The translations under genes were made by a program, and so were the position numbers. A stretch of DNA of 64,000 bases from Polyangium sp. 6x1. Lineage in GTDB: Bacteria > Myxococcota_A > Polyangia > Polyangiales > Polyangiaceae. How positions within the stretch are numbered: position 1 is the first letter of the stretch; every line of letters begins with the position of its first letter. The notes under the pieces are model-generated. The model did not search any database. It had not been told where the DNA came from and saw only the letters and a list, made by a program, of their open reading frames with translations. Shown here one piece after another: positions 37,002-45,523 of this stretch. The stretch lies in the NCBI RefSeq assembly GCF_029946515.1, contig NZ_JARZHH010000018.1, positions 62,001 through 126,000 of the forward strand, given 5' to 3'.

Positions 37002-37316
37002 TCAGTCGTGACGATCGGTCGCGCGGCGGCCATTCGAGGCGCGGCGGCCTTCGGGGCGCGGCGGGAAGGCGCGCCGATCCTCGCCCCAGCGGCGCGGGAT
37101 GGGCGACCGGCGCTCGACGCCGCTGCCCGCGCGGACGGTGACGCCGACGAAGAGCGCGCGGAGCTCCTCGAAGGTCTCCGGGCGCGCGGCGACGACGGTG
37201 GCCGCGTGGCTGCGGCAAAGGTGGAGCGTGCGTCCCTCGACGTAGACGCGGACGAGCGATGTCGTCGCCGAGGCCTCGGCGGCGCAGACGGCGCAGGCGT
37301 GGGCAGGCGGGGCCAT
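37002..37316 (-). CDS. small Cys/His protein, zinc-binding type
   Basis: About 104 residues. A CAVC pair (about 8-11) and a later CRSH (about 34-37), with other His residues, make a short treble-clef or zinc-ribbon likely. The second half is Arg-rich and probably disordered (RRSPIPRRW, RRASNGRRATDRHD), which may bind nucleic acid. No named family recognised. Started at MAPPAHACAVC. It sits between gshB and folK on the same strand. Confidence 0.6.
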   Translation of the reverse strand: MAPPAHACAVCAAEASATTSLVRVYVEGRTLHLCRSHAATVVAARPETFEELRALFVGVTVRAGSGVERRSPIPRRWGEDRRAFPPRPEGRRASNGRRATDRHD

Positions 37317-37370
37317 GCACGAACCCTCGTCGAGACGCGCCGCGCGGGCCAAGTTTTTTGGGCGGGCGGA

Positions 37371-38321
37371 CTAACGCATGCGAGCGGTCTTCTCGACCCA
37401 CTCGATGACGCGGGCGGACTGGTCCTGGCCGGTGAAGCGGCTGAGCTCCTGGATGCCGGTCGGGCTCGTGACGTTCACCTCGGTGAGGTGCTCGCCGATG
37501 ACGTCGAGGCCGACGAAGTAGAGGCCGTCGGCCTTGAGGCGCGCGCCGACGGAGCGGACGAGCTCGCGCTCGCGCGGCGTGAGGTCGGTCGGGACGACGC
37601 TGCCACCGACGTGGATGTTCGAGCGGATCTCGTCGCCGCGCGGGACGCGGAGGATCGCGCCGAGGGGCTCGCCGTCGAGCAGGAGGATGCGCTTGTCGCC
37701 CGCGGACACGGCCGGCAGGAACTCCTGCACCATGGCGAGCCGCTGGCCCTCGCCCGTGAGCATGTCGGCGATGGCGCGGGCGTTCTTGTCGTCCGAGCGG
37801 AGCATCATGACGCCCCAGCCGCCGGCGCCGTCGAGCGGCTTGATGACGGCGCTGCCGCCGACGTCGCGGACGAAGTCGTGGATCATGTCGCGATCGGCGG
37901 TGACGAGCGTCTTCGGCGTCCACTCGGAGAAGCCGAGCGCGTAGAGCTTCTCGTTCGCGTCGCGCAGGCCCCGCGGGTCGTTGACGATGAGCGTCTTGCC
38001 GCGGGCGGGCTCGAGCATGAGCGTCGCGTAGAGGTAGGCCTGGTCGAAGGGCGGATCCTTGCGGATGAAGACGGCCTCGACGTCGTGCAGCGGGAGGCGC
38101 TGCGCGCCCTCGTCCCGGCGCAGCGTGATGTACGGCGACTCGGGGAGGATCTCGACACGGTGCGCCGTGGCGAAGGGAAAACCCTGCGAGACGTAGAGGT
38201 CCTGCGGCAAGCAGTGGAAGCTCTGATGACCCCGGGCCTGCGCCGCGCGGATGAACGCAAAGGTGGTGTCTTTGTCGTGCGTCACGCGGGCGAGCGGGTC
38301 CATCACGAACACGAAGCGCAT
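37371..38321 (-). CDS. gshB: glutathione synthase
   Basis: 316 residues, ATP-grasp ligase that joins gamma-glutamylcysteine and glycine. It opens with MRFVFVMDPL, close to the family pattern, and has FIRKDPPFD, VIKPLDGAGGWGV (nucleotide loop) and NVTSPTGIQEL near the end. GAGGAG a few bases before the ATG supports the start over the long upstream frame. No gshA is adjacent. It is divergent from a gamma-glutamyltranspeptidase gene, which degrades glutathione outside the cell, so the pair brackets glutathione turnover. Confidence 0.95.
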   Translation of the reverse strand: MRFVFVMDPLARVTHDKDTTFAFIRAAQARGHQSFHCLPQDLYVSQGFPFATAHRVEILPESPYITLRRDEGAQRLPLHDVEAVFIRKDPPFDQAYLYATLMLEPARGKTLIVNDPRGLRDANEKLYALGFSEWTPKTLVTADRDMIHDFVRDVGGSAVIKPLDGAGGWGVMMLRSDDKNARAIADMLTGEGQRLAMVQEFLPAVSAGDKRILLLDGEPLGAILRVPRGDEIRSNIHVGGSVVPTDLTPRERELVRSVGARLKADGLYFVGLDVIGEHLTEVNVTSPTGIQELSRFTGQDQSARVIEWVEKTARMR

Positions 38322-38416
38322 GGTTTGGCTCTCCTCATCCGGCCGAGGTTGATCCCCGCGGCGCGGCCGGGGCATCCTAGCGCACGCGCGGGGCCCCCGC
38401 GCAGAGGAGCTGTACC

Positions 38417-40213
38417 ATGCGAACTCTCCGTGCCCTCTCGACGGCATCGTTTGCCGCCGCCCTCGCGCTGCTCATCGCCTTGCCCGGCTCAGGCTGCAGC
38501 GCGCCGGCCGCGCGCTCGCCCGACGAGGCCACGGCGAAGGCCCCGCCGCCCCCCGCGCCGACGCCTGCCGCGCCGTCCGCGAGCCTGATCCCCCAAGGAT
38601 CCGCGCAGGCGCCCGCGCCTGCCGCGCCTGCCGCGCCGACGAAGCACAAGTTCGCCGTGGCGACGGAGAACGCGACGGCGTCGGCGATCGCGATGGACGT
38701 GCTCGCCCGCGGCGGGAGCGCCGTCGACGCGGCGATCGCGGGGGCGCTGGCGATCGGCGTGGTGCACCCCGTGTCGAGCGGGCTCGGCGGCGGCGGGTTC
38801 GCGACGGTGTACGACGCGAAGACGAAGGAGATCCGGATCCTCGATTTCCGGGAGACCGCGCCGAAGGACCTCGTGCCCACGGAGCTCGCGAAGCGGCCGG
38901 TGCCCGAGGAGCAGCGCGGCGTGATGACGGGCGTGCCCGGCGAGGTCGCGGGGATCGCGGAGATGCACGCGCGCTGGGGCAAGCTCGCGATGGCCGATCT
39001 CGTGCGCGGCGCGGCCGACACAGCAGAGAAGGGTTTTCCCGTGAGTGCGCACATGGTCCGCGCGCTCAAGTGGAACGAGAAGTGGCTGCTCGCGGCGCCG
39101 CGGTACGGGCTCTTCGCGAAGGCCGGCGCGATCGTGCCGGTGGGCGAGACGGTGAAGAACCCGGCGCTCGCCGCGACGCTGCGGAGGATCGGCGCCGAGG
39201 GGAAGAAGGCGTTTTACGAGGGGTCGATCGCGGCCGACATCCTGGCCACGGCGCGGGCCGGCAAGTGCCGCATGACGAAGAAGGATCTCGAGGACTACAA
39301 GGTGCTCGATCGAGAGCCGCTGCGCACGCAGTGGGAGGGCTACGAGGTCGTCACGATGCCGCCGCCCTCGGCAGGTGGAGTGATGATGCTGGAGACGCTG
39401 CACATGCACTCGAAGGCGGATCTCGCGGCGCTCGGGCACAACACGGGGGCGTACACGCACCTGCTCGCCGAGACGATGCGCGGCGCGGTCGCGGATCGGG
39501 TGCGGCTGCTCGGTGATCCGAGGTTCGTGAAGATGGACGTGGCGAAGATCGTGAGCCCCGAGCGGATGAAGGCGCGGCGCGCGAAGATCTCGATGACGTC
39601 GACGACGAAGGCCGAGAACTTCCCGGTGAACGACGCGGGCACGACGCACATCGTGACGGTGGACGCGGAGGGGAACGTCGCGTCGATCACGACGACCGTG
39701 AACAACATGTTCGGCGCGCAGCTCGTGACGGAAGGCGGGTTTCTGCTGAACGACGAGCTCGCGGACTTCACGGCCGAGCGCGTGGAGAAGCTGTTCGGCA
39801 TGTCGAAGGGGCCGAACTATCCGAAGGGCGGAGCGCGGCCGACGTCGAGCATGACGCCGACGATCGTGACGAAGGACGGGAAGCCCGTGCTCGCGCTCGG
39901 CGGTTCGGGCGGCACGCGCATCGCGACGGGCACGACGCAGGTGCTCTTGTCGCACCTCGTGTTCGGGATGCCTGTGGACAAGGCCGTGGCCGCGCCGCGC
40001 TTCGAGACGCCGCCGACGGGCGGGCTGTTCATCGACGCGGCGATCGGGACGGAGGTGCTGCAGGACCTGGAGAAGCGCGGCGAGGTCGTGGACACGAGCA
40101 AGCCGAACTTCTCCGCGGTGCAGGCCGTGTCGATCCAGGAGGGCCCGGACGGAGCGCGGGTGCTCTCGGTCGGCGCCGATCCGCGCAAGGGCGGCGTCGG
40201 GCTCGTGCAGTAG
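38417..40213 (+). CDS. ggt: gamma-glutamyltranspeptidase, secreted
   Basis: 598 residues. An exported proenzyme that splits itself and then cleaves the gamma-glutamyl bond of glutathione. The signal peptide ends in LPGSGCSAPA (possible lipobox), followed by an Ala/Pro linker of about 45 residues. The small subunit starts at the catalytic Thr409 (GTTHIVTVDAEGN). The GGSGGTRIATGTTQV block carries the oxyanion and substrate glycines. The large-subunit motif SGLGGGGFATVYD is kept. A Pro/Ala linker before the large subunit is not usual and may keep the enzyme on the cell surface. Confidence 0.94.
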   Translation: MRTLRALSTASFAAALALLIALPGSGCSAPAARSPDEATAKAPPPPAPTPAAPSASLIPQGSAQAPAPAAPAAPTKHKFAVATENATASAIAMDVLARGGSAVDAAIAGALAIGVVHPVSSGLGGGGFATVYDAKTKEIRILDFRETAPKDLVPTELAKRPVPEEQRGVMTGVPGEVAGIAEMHARWGKLAMADLVRGAADTAEKGFPVSAHMVRALKWNEKWLLAAPRYGLFAKAGAIVPVGETVKNPALAATLRRIGAEGKKAFYEGSIAADILATARAGKCRMTKKDLEDYKVLDREPLRTQWEGYEVVTMPPPSAGGVMMLETLHMHSKADLAALGHNTGAYTHLLAETMRGAVADRVRLLGDPRFVKMDVAKIVSPERMKARRAKISMTSTTKAENFPVNDAGTTHIVTVDAEGNVASITTTVNNMFGAQLVTEGGFLLNDELADFTAERVEKLFGMSKGPNYPKGGARPTSSMTPTIVTKDGKPVLALGGSGGTRIATGTTQVLLSHLVFGMPVDKAVAAPRFETPPTGGLFIDAAIGTEVLQDLEKRGEVVDTSKPNFSAVQAVSIQEGPDGARVLSVGADPRKGGVGLVQ

Positions 40214-40235
40214 GGAGGGTTTGTCGGGAAGGGGA

Positions 40236-40267
40236 GGGTATCGCCCGGGTTTGTCCCGGCGATACCC
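40236..40267. terminator. bidirectional hairpin terminator
   Basis: A long stem formed by GGGTATCGC (40236-40244) and GCGATACCC (40259-40267), extended inside by CGGG/CCCG, is followed by CTCTTTT on the plus strand. It lies between the convergent ggt and anti-sigma genes. The loop contains one copy of the GTTTGTCC word. Confidence 0.85.
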
Positions 40268-40279
40268 CTCTTTTCGTTG

Positions 40280-41143
40280 TTACTGCTGAGCAGCGGCGAG
40301 GACGAGCTGCGCGCTGCGTTCGTCGTCGAAGTCCGTCGCGAGCGCGTATCCGACGCCGCTCTTCTCGGCCGCCGCGACCGAGTAGCCGCGGAGTTTGCCC
40401 ACGTAGACCGGACGCTCGCGCACGACGCGTGGCTCGAGGCGCGTGGCGCGCATCGGCACGGCGCGCGGATCGAAGACGTACACCGTGACGCGGTGTTTGC
40501 CGTCGACCGTGTATTGCAGGAGCGCCGCGCGTTGATCACGCATCGCGTGCACGCGCGCGCCGTTGAAGCTCGCCACGAAGGGCTGGAACGCAGGCCGACG
40601 AACCGGCACGCCGACGAGCGGATCGAAGCGGATGAGCTCTTCGGGGTTCGTCGTCTCGGGCGGCAAGGGATGCGCGTGAAGCGCGACGAGATCGTCGAGC
40701 AACGAGTCCATGCCAGCCGCCGTGACCATCTCCGTCGTCGCGCCACTTCGCGCGAGCTCCGGCGTGGCCACGTCCTTCTGGTTCTTCGCGGCCGCCACCG
40801 TGAGCGCGACGCCGGCCGCAGCCGCGAGCGTCGCCGCGTATTTCCAGCTCACGAGCTTCGGCGAGTGGACCTCGCGATCGGAGTCCTTCACGCGTCGCTT
40901 CTCGGCGAGCATCGCCGCGTGGATGCGCGCGCGCATCGCGTCAGGGACGCGCTTCGCGGCCGTGCGCTTCATGCTCGCGCGCATCGCTCGCAGGAACGTC
41001 ACGCGCTCCGAGCACGTGCCGCAACGGAGGACGTGCGCCTCCATGTCGACTGCGTGTCCGGGATCGAGCTCTCCGTCCACGTACGCCGACATGCAACGCG
41101 AGAACAACGAGCACTCGTCGGTCATCACCTTGAGCCCATTCAT
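40280..41143 (-). CDS. anti-sigma factor with zinc-finger (ZAS) domain
   Basis: About 287 residues. The N-terminal zinc-binding anti-sigma domain has the HxxxCxxC motif in AHVLRCGTC (about 37-45). A single membrane helix (KYAATLAAAAGVALTVAAA, about 99-117) separates it from a periplasmic sensor region of about 170 residues. This layout sequesters its cognate ECF sigma factor at the membrane until an envelope signal frees it. Its ATG overlaps the TGA of the sigma gene (ATGA), so both are made together. The sensor region matches no family I recognise. Confidence 0.88.
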   Translation of the reverse strand: MNGLKVMTDECSLFSRCMSAYVDGELDPGHAVDMEAHVLRCGTCSERVTFLRAMRASMKRTAAKRVPDAMRARIHAAMLAEKRRVKDSDREVHSPKLVSWKYAATLAAAAGVALTVAAAKNQKDVATPELARSGATTEMVTAAGMDSLLDDLVALHAHPLPPETTNPEELIRFDPLVGVPVRRPAFQPFVASFNGARVHAMRDQRAALLQYTVDGKHRVTVYVFDPRAVPMRATRLEPRVVRERPVYVGKLRGYSVAAAEKSGVGYALATDFDDERSAQLVLAAAQQ

Positions 41144-41844
41144 ACCGCAGCACTCCGCTTCCGCTTCCGGTACGCCGCGAGGTCCGTCGGGGCCTGGTCG
41201 GCCTTGTTCGTCGAGCCCTCGCTCACGATGCCCATGGCGACCGCATGGTCGCGTAACGTCTTCTGCAAGAGCTTCCGGCCGCGATGCAGCCGCGACATCA
41301 CCGTGCCGATCGGCGTGCCCATCGCATCGGCGATCTCCTTGTAGGAGAGCTCCTCGATGTCCGAGAGCACGACGGCGATGCGGAACTCCGGCGGCAGGTC
41401 GTCGAGCGCGCGCTGCACCTCGGCCTCGACCAGCGGCGCGAGGGCCGCCGTCTCGGGGTCGCGCATGCCGCGCATCGTCGTCGCCCCGATCCATCCGTCG
41501 GTCAGCGAGTCGACATCCGGTCCTTCGAGGATGTCGCGCTCGAGTCCGCCGCGGCGGTAGCGGTTGATGAAGGTGTTCGTGAGAATGCGAAGCAGCCAGG
41601 CCTTGAGGTTCGTGCCCGGCTCGAACTGGTCGCGGGCGCGCATGGCCTTCACGACCGTGTCCTGGACGAGATCCTCGGCCTCGGTCGTGCTTCGCGTCAT
41701 GCGGCAGCTCACCGCATAAAGCGTGTCGAGGTGGCCGAGCAGCTCCACCTCGAACGTGTCGATCCCCGGAGAACCGCTCCCGGCGCCCGAGATGCTCAGG
41801 TCCTGGGCGACCGAGGCTGGCTTTTTACTGAAGAAAAACGCCAT
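41140..41844 (-). CDS. ECF-type RNA polymerase sigma factor
   Basis: 234 residues, extracytoplasmic-function sigma factor. Region 2 (about 40-105) contains AEDLVQDTVVKAMRA and the promoter-melting block NLKAWLLRILTNTFINRYRR. Region 4 (about 150-200) is LPPEFRIAVVLSDIEELSYKEIADAMG with the helix-turn-helix IGTVMSRLHRGRK. It is coupled to its anti-sigma factor downstream. PhaR is 30 bases upstream on the same strand, so the three may share a transcript. The promoter it recognises was not identified. Confidence 0.93.
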   Translation of the reverse strand: MAFFFSKKPASVAQDLSISGAGSGSPGIDTFEVELLGHLDTLYAVSCRMTRSTTEAEDLVQDTVVKAMRARDQFEPGTNLKAWLLRILTNTFINRYRRGGLERDILEGPDVDSLTDGWIGATTMRGMRDPETAALAPLVEAEVQRALDDLPPEFRIAVVLSDIEELSYKEIADAMGTPIGTVMSRLHRGRKLLQKTLRDHAVAMGIVSEGSTNKADQAPTDLAAYRKRKRSAAV

Positions 41845-41874
41845 CGCGTGCTCCCAACAGGAGCCCCCCGCCGC

Positions 41875-42588
41875 CTATTCCTCGGTCGAGGTTTCAGGCT
41901 GCGCGGGCGTCTCGGGCGTGTGGGTTGGATCACCGCCGAGCTTCCGCACCAGGGCTTCGAGCTCCTCGACGCGCTGCGAGAGGCGCTGCACGTCGGACTG
42001 GAGGTCGCGGAAGAGGCCGACGCCGGGCAGGATGTGACGGATCCGCTCGTCCACGGCGTGCTGCCACTGGTCGAGGGTCTGCTTCGAGCTCTCGACGATC
42101 TCGGACAAACGCGCCTTCGCGCCCTGGGCGGCCGCGGCGGGTTTGTCCGCCTCGGTCGGAGCGGCGGCGACAGGCGCCGGCGGCGGCTGCGTGGGGGGTT
42201 TGTCCGGAGCGCCCGGCGCGGCTGCCTCGGCGGGGGCGTCTTCCGGTCCGCCTCCCGGGATGAGCCGCCCGATCGGGCCGTCACGGAGGGTGTTGAGCAG
42301 ACGCTCGCCGCGCTCCTGGATCAGGTCCCGCAGCGTCCCGAGAGGCACGCTGCGCGGCTGCGACTTGAGGTCCTCCGAGATGATCAGCGCCAGCGTGACC
42401 TCGGTCTTGTCCTCCTTGGTCGCGTTGTCGATGATCTGGACCTCTTCGCCGGCACGGACCATCTCCCCGATCTGCTGGAGGGTCACGTAGCGGCTGTCCT
42501 TCGTATCGTACAACTTACGGTTGGAGTACCGCTTGATGACGCGTCGCGGCGTCGCACTGGCCCCGGAGGTCTCCTTCACCGTATCCAT
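41875..42588 (-). CDS. phaR: polyhydroxyalkanoate synthesis regulator PhaR-like
   Basis: About 237 residues. The N-terminal DNA-binding domain has the strongly conserved IKRYSNRKLYDTKDSRYVTL block and the accumulation domain that follows it. The middle is Pro/Ala-rich and disordered. The C-terminus is a coiled coil (DVQRLSQRVEELEALVRKL), longer than in typical PhaR of about 180 residues. PhaR represses phasin and PHA genes and senses polymer granules. No pha synthesis gene is in the window. GGGGAG before the ATG supports the start. Two copies of the GTTTGTCC word fall in the linker. Confidence 0.88.
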   Translation of the reverse strand: MDTVKETSGASATPRRVIKRYSNRKLYDTKDSRYVTLQQIGEMVRAGEEVQIIDNATKEDKTEVTLALIISEDLKSQPRSVPLGTLRDLIQERGERLLNTLRDGPIGRLIPGGGPEDAPAEAAAPGAPDKPPTQPPPAPVAAAPTEADKPAAAAQGAKARLSEIVESSKQTLDQWQHAVDERIRHILPGVGLFRDLQSDVQRLSQRVEELEALVRKLGGDPTHTPETPAQPETSTEE

Positions 42589-42690
42589 GATCTCCCCTTC
42601 GCGCTGCGATCGAATTGGACCACCTGTAACGCATATGTGCAAGGTGATGACAGCGTGAATCGTCCGAGGGCCTGAAATGTCGCGGTTGCC

Positions 42691-43503
42691 ATGAATGCCA
42701 TCGAACTATCCGGGGTCTCGGTTCGCTACGCGGCAGGCGGCTTGGCGCTCGAGAACATCGACTTTTCCGTGCGAAAAGGCGAGATTTGCGCGGTCCTCGG
42801 GCCGAACGGCGCCGGAAAGTCGACGCTCGTGAAGGTGATCTCGGGCGCACTCCCGCCCCAGCGTGGCGAGGTACGTGTCCTCGGCGAGCCGCTCGCGCGG
42901 ATGGAGCGTCGGGAGATCGCGAAGAGGATCGCGCTCGTGCCGCAGTCGTCGGAGCCGGCGGTGGGCTTCGCGGTGCGTGAGATCGTGATGATGGGGCGTG
43001 CGCCATACCAGGGCGCGTGGATGCGCGCGTCGAAGCACGACGAGGAGGCCGTGGAGAGGGCGATCGCCGCGTGCGAGCTCGAAGCGCTCGCGGATCGGCG
43101 CGTCTCGGAGCTGTCGGGCGGCGAGCAGCAGAGGGTCGCGATCGCGCGGGCGCTCGCGCAGGAGGCGCCGGTGCTCTTGCTCGATGAAGCGACGGCGCAC
43201 CTCGATGTGCGGCACTTCCTCGCGCTGTCGGAGCTCGTGTGGCGCGAGGTGCGCGAGCGAGGGCTCGCGTGCCTGATGGTGCTGCACGATCTGAACGCGG
43301 CGGCGCAGTACGCGGATCGGATCGCGCTGCTCAAGGCCGGCAGGCTCGTGGCGCACGGGTCGATCGAGGAGGTCATGACGTACCGGCGCCTCAAGGAGGT
43401 GTTCGAGGTGGAGCTCTTCGTGGGCGTGAACGAGCTCGACAACGCACGGTATTTCCTGCCGGTTCGCCCTCAACTTGGCCCTTTGCCGCGGCGCGATGGA
43501 TAA
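42691..43503 (+). CDS. ABC transporter ATP-binding protein, FecE/BtuD type
   Basis: 270 residues, complete ATPase: Walker A GPNGAGKST (about 37-45), Q-loop VPQSSE, signature LSGGEQQR, Walker B VLLLDEAT and the switch His in VLHDLN. The order and the length of the C-terminal region fit the iron-siderophore/heme/vitamin B12 (FecCD-type) importer group. No permease or binding-protein gene is next to it, so its partner is unknown or is the unusual membrane protein that starts 9 bases after its stop. Confidence 0.93.
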   Translation: MNAIELSGVSVRYAAGGLALENIDFSVRKGEICAVLGPNGAGKSTLVKVISGALPPQRGEVRVLGEPLARMERREIAKRIALVPQSSEPAVGFAVREIVMMGRAPYQGAWMRASKHDEEAVERAIAACELEALADRRVSELSGGEQQRVAIARALAQEAPVLLLDEATAHLDVRHFLALSELVWREVRERGLACLMVLHDLNAAAQYADRIALLKAGRLVAHGSIEEVMTYRRLKEVFEVELFVGVNELDNARYFLPVRPQLGPLPRRDG

Positions 43504-43512
43504 GCCCGGGTC

Positions 43513-45471
43513 ATGCCCGGTCATGGAAGGATCACGCTCGCCCTCGCCTGTCTCCTGGCGATCGGCTGTAACGTGAACGACACCGCGCCCGACCTCCTGC
43601 GGGTGGTCGACGTGGCGCCGCGCGAGCTCGAGTCGGGCGATCGGCTGGAGGTGCTCGGGACGAACCTGCCGACGGGAGAGGCGCGCGAGGCGACGATCAC
43701 GTTCCGCGGGACGCTGAAGCGGCCCGGAGAAGCGCCGATCGAAGGGCAGACGATCGTCGTCGACAAGGCGAGGATCTCGACCGACAAGGTGAGCGCCGCC
43801 GTGAGCGAGGCGCTCGTGGCGCGGTTCTGCGGGCAAGGCGACGACGCGGCGCACACGACGTTCCACGGCGACGTGAAGGTCACGCTGGAGACGAAGGCCG
43901 AGGGCGCGCTGCCGGTGACGGGGTCGGTGAAAGACGTGACGATCGACGTGCGGCCGAAGGCGCCGCGACGCGCGATCGCGCTGGCCCGCGAGCGCGACGG
44001 GCAACGAGCGCTCGATTTCCTGGGGATCACGGTTTCACCGGACGCACCGACGTCGAACGGGATCATCGTGGCGGCGGTTCGTCCGGACAGCCCCGCGGCC
44101 GCAGCGCGGATCGAGGGCGGCGACGTGATCACGAGCTTCGAGGGCGTGAAGGTGACGAGCGTGGCCGACGTGGTCCCGAGCGGTGAGGAGCGCGCGCCGC
44201 TCGTATCGGTGCGGCGCGGCGCCGAGGAGCCGCGGGTCGTGCCGATCTCGATCGAGGGCTTCCACGCGAGCGCGCCTTCGGACCTGCTCGGCGCGGCGAT
44301 CGTGCTGGGTTTGTCCGCGGCGACGTTGCTCGTGTTCGCGACGCCGCTCGGCGCGCTCGTGGCGTGGCTCGTGCGGCGCGTGGCGTCGCGGCTCGCGTCT
44401 CCGCGGACCGGGAAGAAGTCGCCCGTGCGCTCGCCGGTCGCGCGGCTCGCCTCCGAGGTGCATCGCGAGGTGGCCTCGGCGATCGCGCCGCCGGACGCCG
44501 ATCCGATCCTGTCGAAGCTCGCCCCGGTGCTCGCGTTCGCGGCGATCTCGGCGACGTTCGTGGTGATGCCGTTCTCGCAGCGGCTCCTGGGCGCGGACCT
44601 CGACGTCGGGATGCTCTTCCTGCTCGCGCTCGTCGCGCTGCTCGGGCTTGGGTTCGTGACGGGTGGATCGCTCGCGGGCGAGCGCTGGTCCGTGCTGCGA
44701 GCTCTGCGCGGCGCGGGCAGGGTGCTCTTGCAGGAGCTGCCGGCCGTGGTGGCGCTCGTGTGTGTCGTGTCGAGCACGGGATCGCTGCGGCTCGAGGACA
44801 TCGTGGCGGCGCAGGGCGGGCAGGGAGGATCGCCGCTCGACGCAGGCGGGTGGCCCTGGCACTGGTTTGTCTTCCGAAACCCGGCGACGTTCGTGCTGTT
44901 CCTCGCGTACGTGACGTCGATGATCACGGCCGACGGGCGCACGTCGGGCGCGCTCCGGGAGGCCGAGGCGAGCGGGGACGAGCTCGCGCCGCCGGCCAAG
45001 GTCGGCGCGCGGCAACTCTTGTTCTACTTCGGCGAGTGGGCGCACGTGTTCGTCGCGTGCGGGATCGCGAGCGCGATCTTCCTCGGCGGCTGGCAGCTTC
45101 CGGGCGTGGCGGGCGCGACGCAGGAGAGCGCGGGCGCGCTGAAGATCGTGGGCGCGCTGCTCTTCTTGCTGAAGAGCTGGGGCCTCGTGCTGACGGTGGT
45201 GTGGCTGCGCTGGGCGCTGCCGCGTCTCTGCGCAGAGGAGCGGTCGCGGATCGCGCTGCGCTGGTTCTTGCCGCTCGCCCTCGTGGCCTCGGCGTTCGTG
45301 CTGCTCGGCGCCGTCGCCACGACGACGATCGGGTTCGGCCGGAACGCAGGGCTCGTGAGCGGCGTGGTGACGTTCGTGACCTGGGCCGCGTTCGCGGCGC
45401 ATTTCGTGCGGCGGATCCAGGTGGATCTGCGGGAAACGCGGTCCCCGCTGCACCTGAACCCCCTGATCTGA
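43513..45471 (+). CDS. lipoprotein fused to PDZ and NuoH-like membrane domain
   Basis: 652 residues with a surprising architecture. A lipoprotein signal (LACLLAIGC, Cys19) leads to an IPT/TIG-like beta region (about 27-145), then a PDZ domain (about 168-248). Helices begin near 258, and from there to about 600 the sequence follows the proton-channel subunit NuoH/ND1 of complex I: LAPVLAFAAISATFVVMPF, DLDVGMLFLLALVALLG, RALRGAGRVLLQELP, QLLFYFGEWAHVFVACGIAS and VVWLRWALPRL line up in order with the family's blocks. The segment between, where NuoH has AETNRxPFDLPE, is changed, so quinone chemistry is doubtful. No other nuo gene is near. It follows the ABC ATPase by 9 bases. Confidence 0.78.
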   Translation: MPGHGRITLALACLLAIGCNVNDTAPDLLRVVDVAPRELESGDRLEVLGTNLPTGEAREATITFRGTLKRPGEAPIEGQTIVVDKARISTDKVSAAVSEALVARFCGQGDDAAHTTFHGDVKVTLETKAEGALPVTGSVKDVTIDVRPKAPRRAIALARERDGQRALDFLGITVSPDAPTSNGIIVAAVRPDSPAAAARIEGGDVITSFEGVKVTSVADVVPSGEERAPLVSVRRGAEEPRVVPISIEGFHASAPSDLLGAAIVLGLSAATLLVFATPLGALVAWLVRRVASRLASPRTGKKSPVRSPVARLASEVHREVASAIAPPDADPILSKLAPVLAFAAISATFVVMPFSQRLLGADLDVGMLFLLALVALLGLGFVTGGSLAGERWSVLRALRGAGRVLLQELPAVVALVCVVSSTGSLRLEDIVAAQGGQGGSPLDAGGWPWHWFVFRNPATFVLFLAYVTSMITADGRTSGALREAEASGDELAPPAKVGARQLLFYFGEWAHVFVACGIASAIFLGGWQLPGVAGATQESAGALKIVGALLFLLKSWGLVLTVVWLRWALPRLCAEERSRIALRWFLPLALVASAFVLLGAVATTTIGFGRNAGLVSGVVTFVTWAAFAAHFVRRIQVDLRETRSPLHLNPLI

Positions 45472-45523
45472 TCCGGGCGAACGGCGCCGGAAAAAGCGGC
45501 GCGGATCACGGCGCTCGCACATT

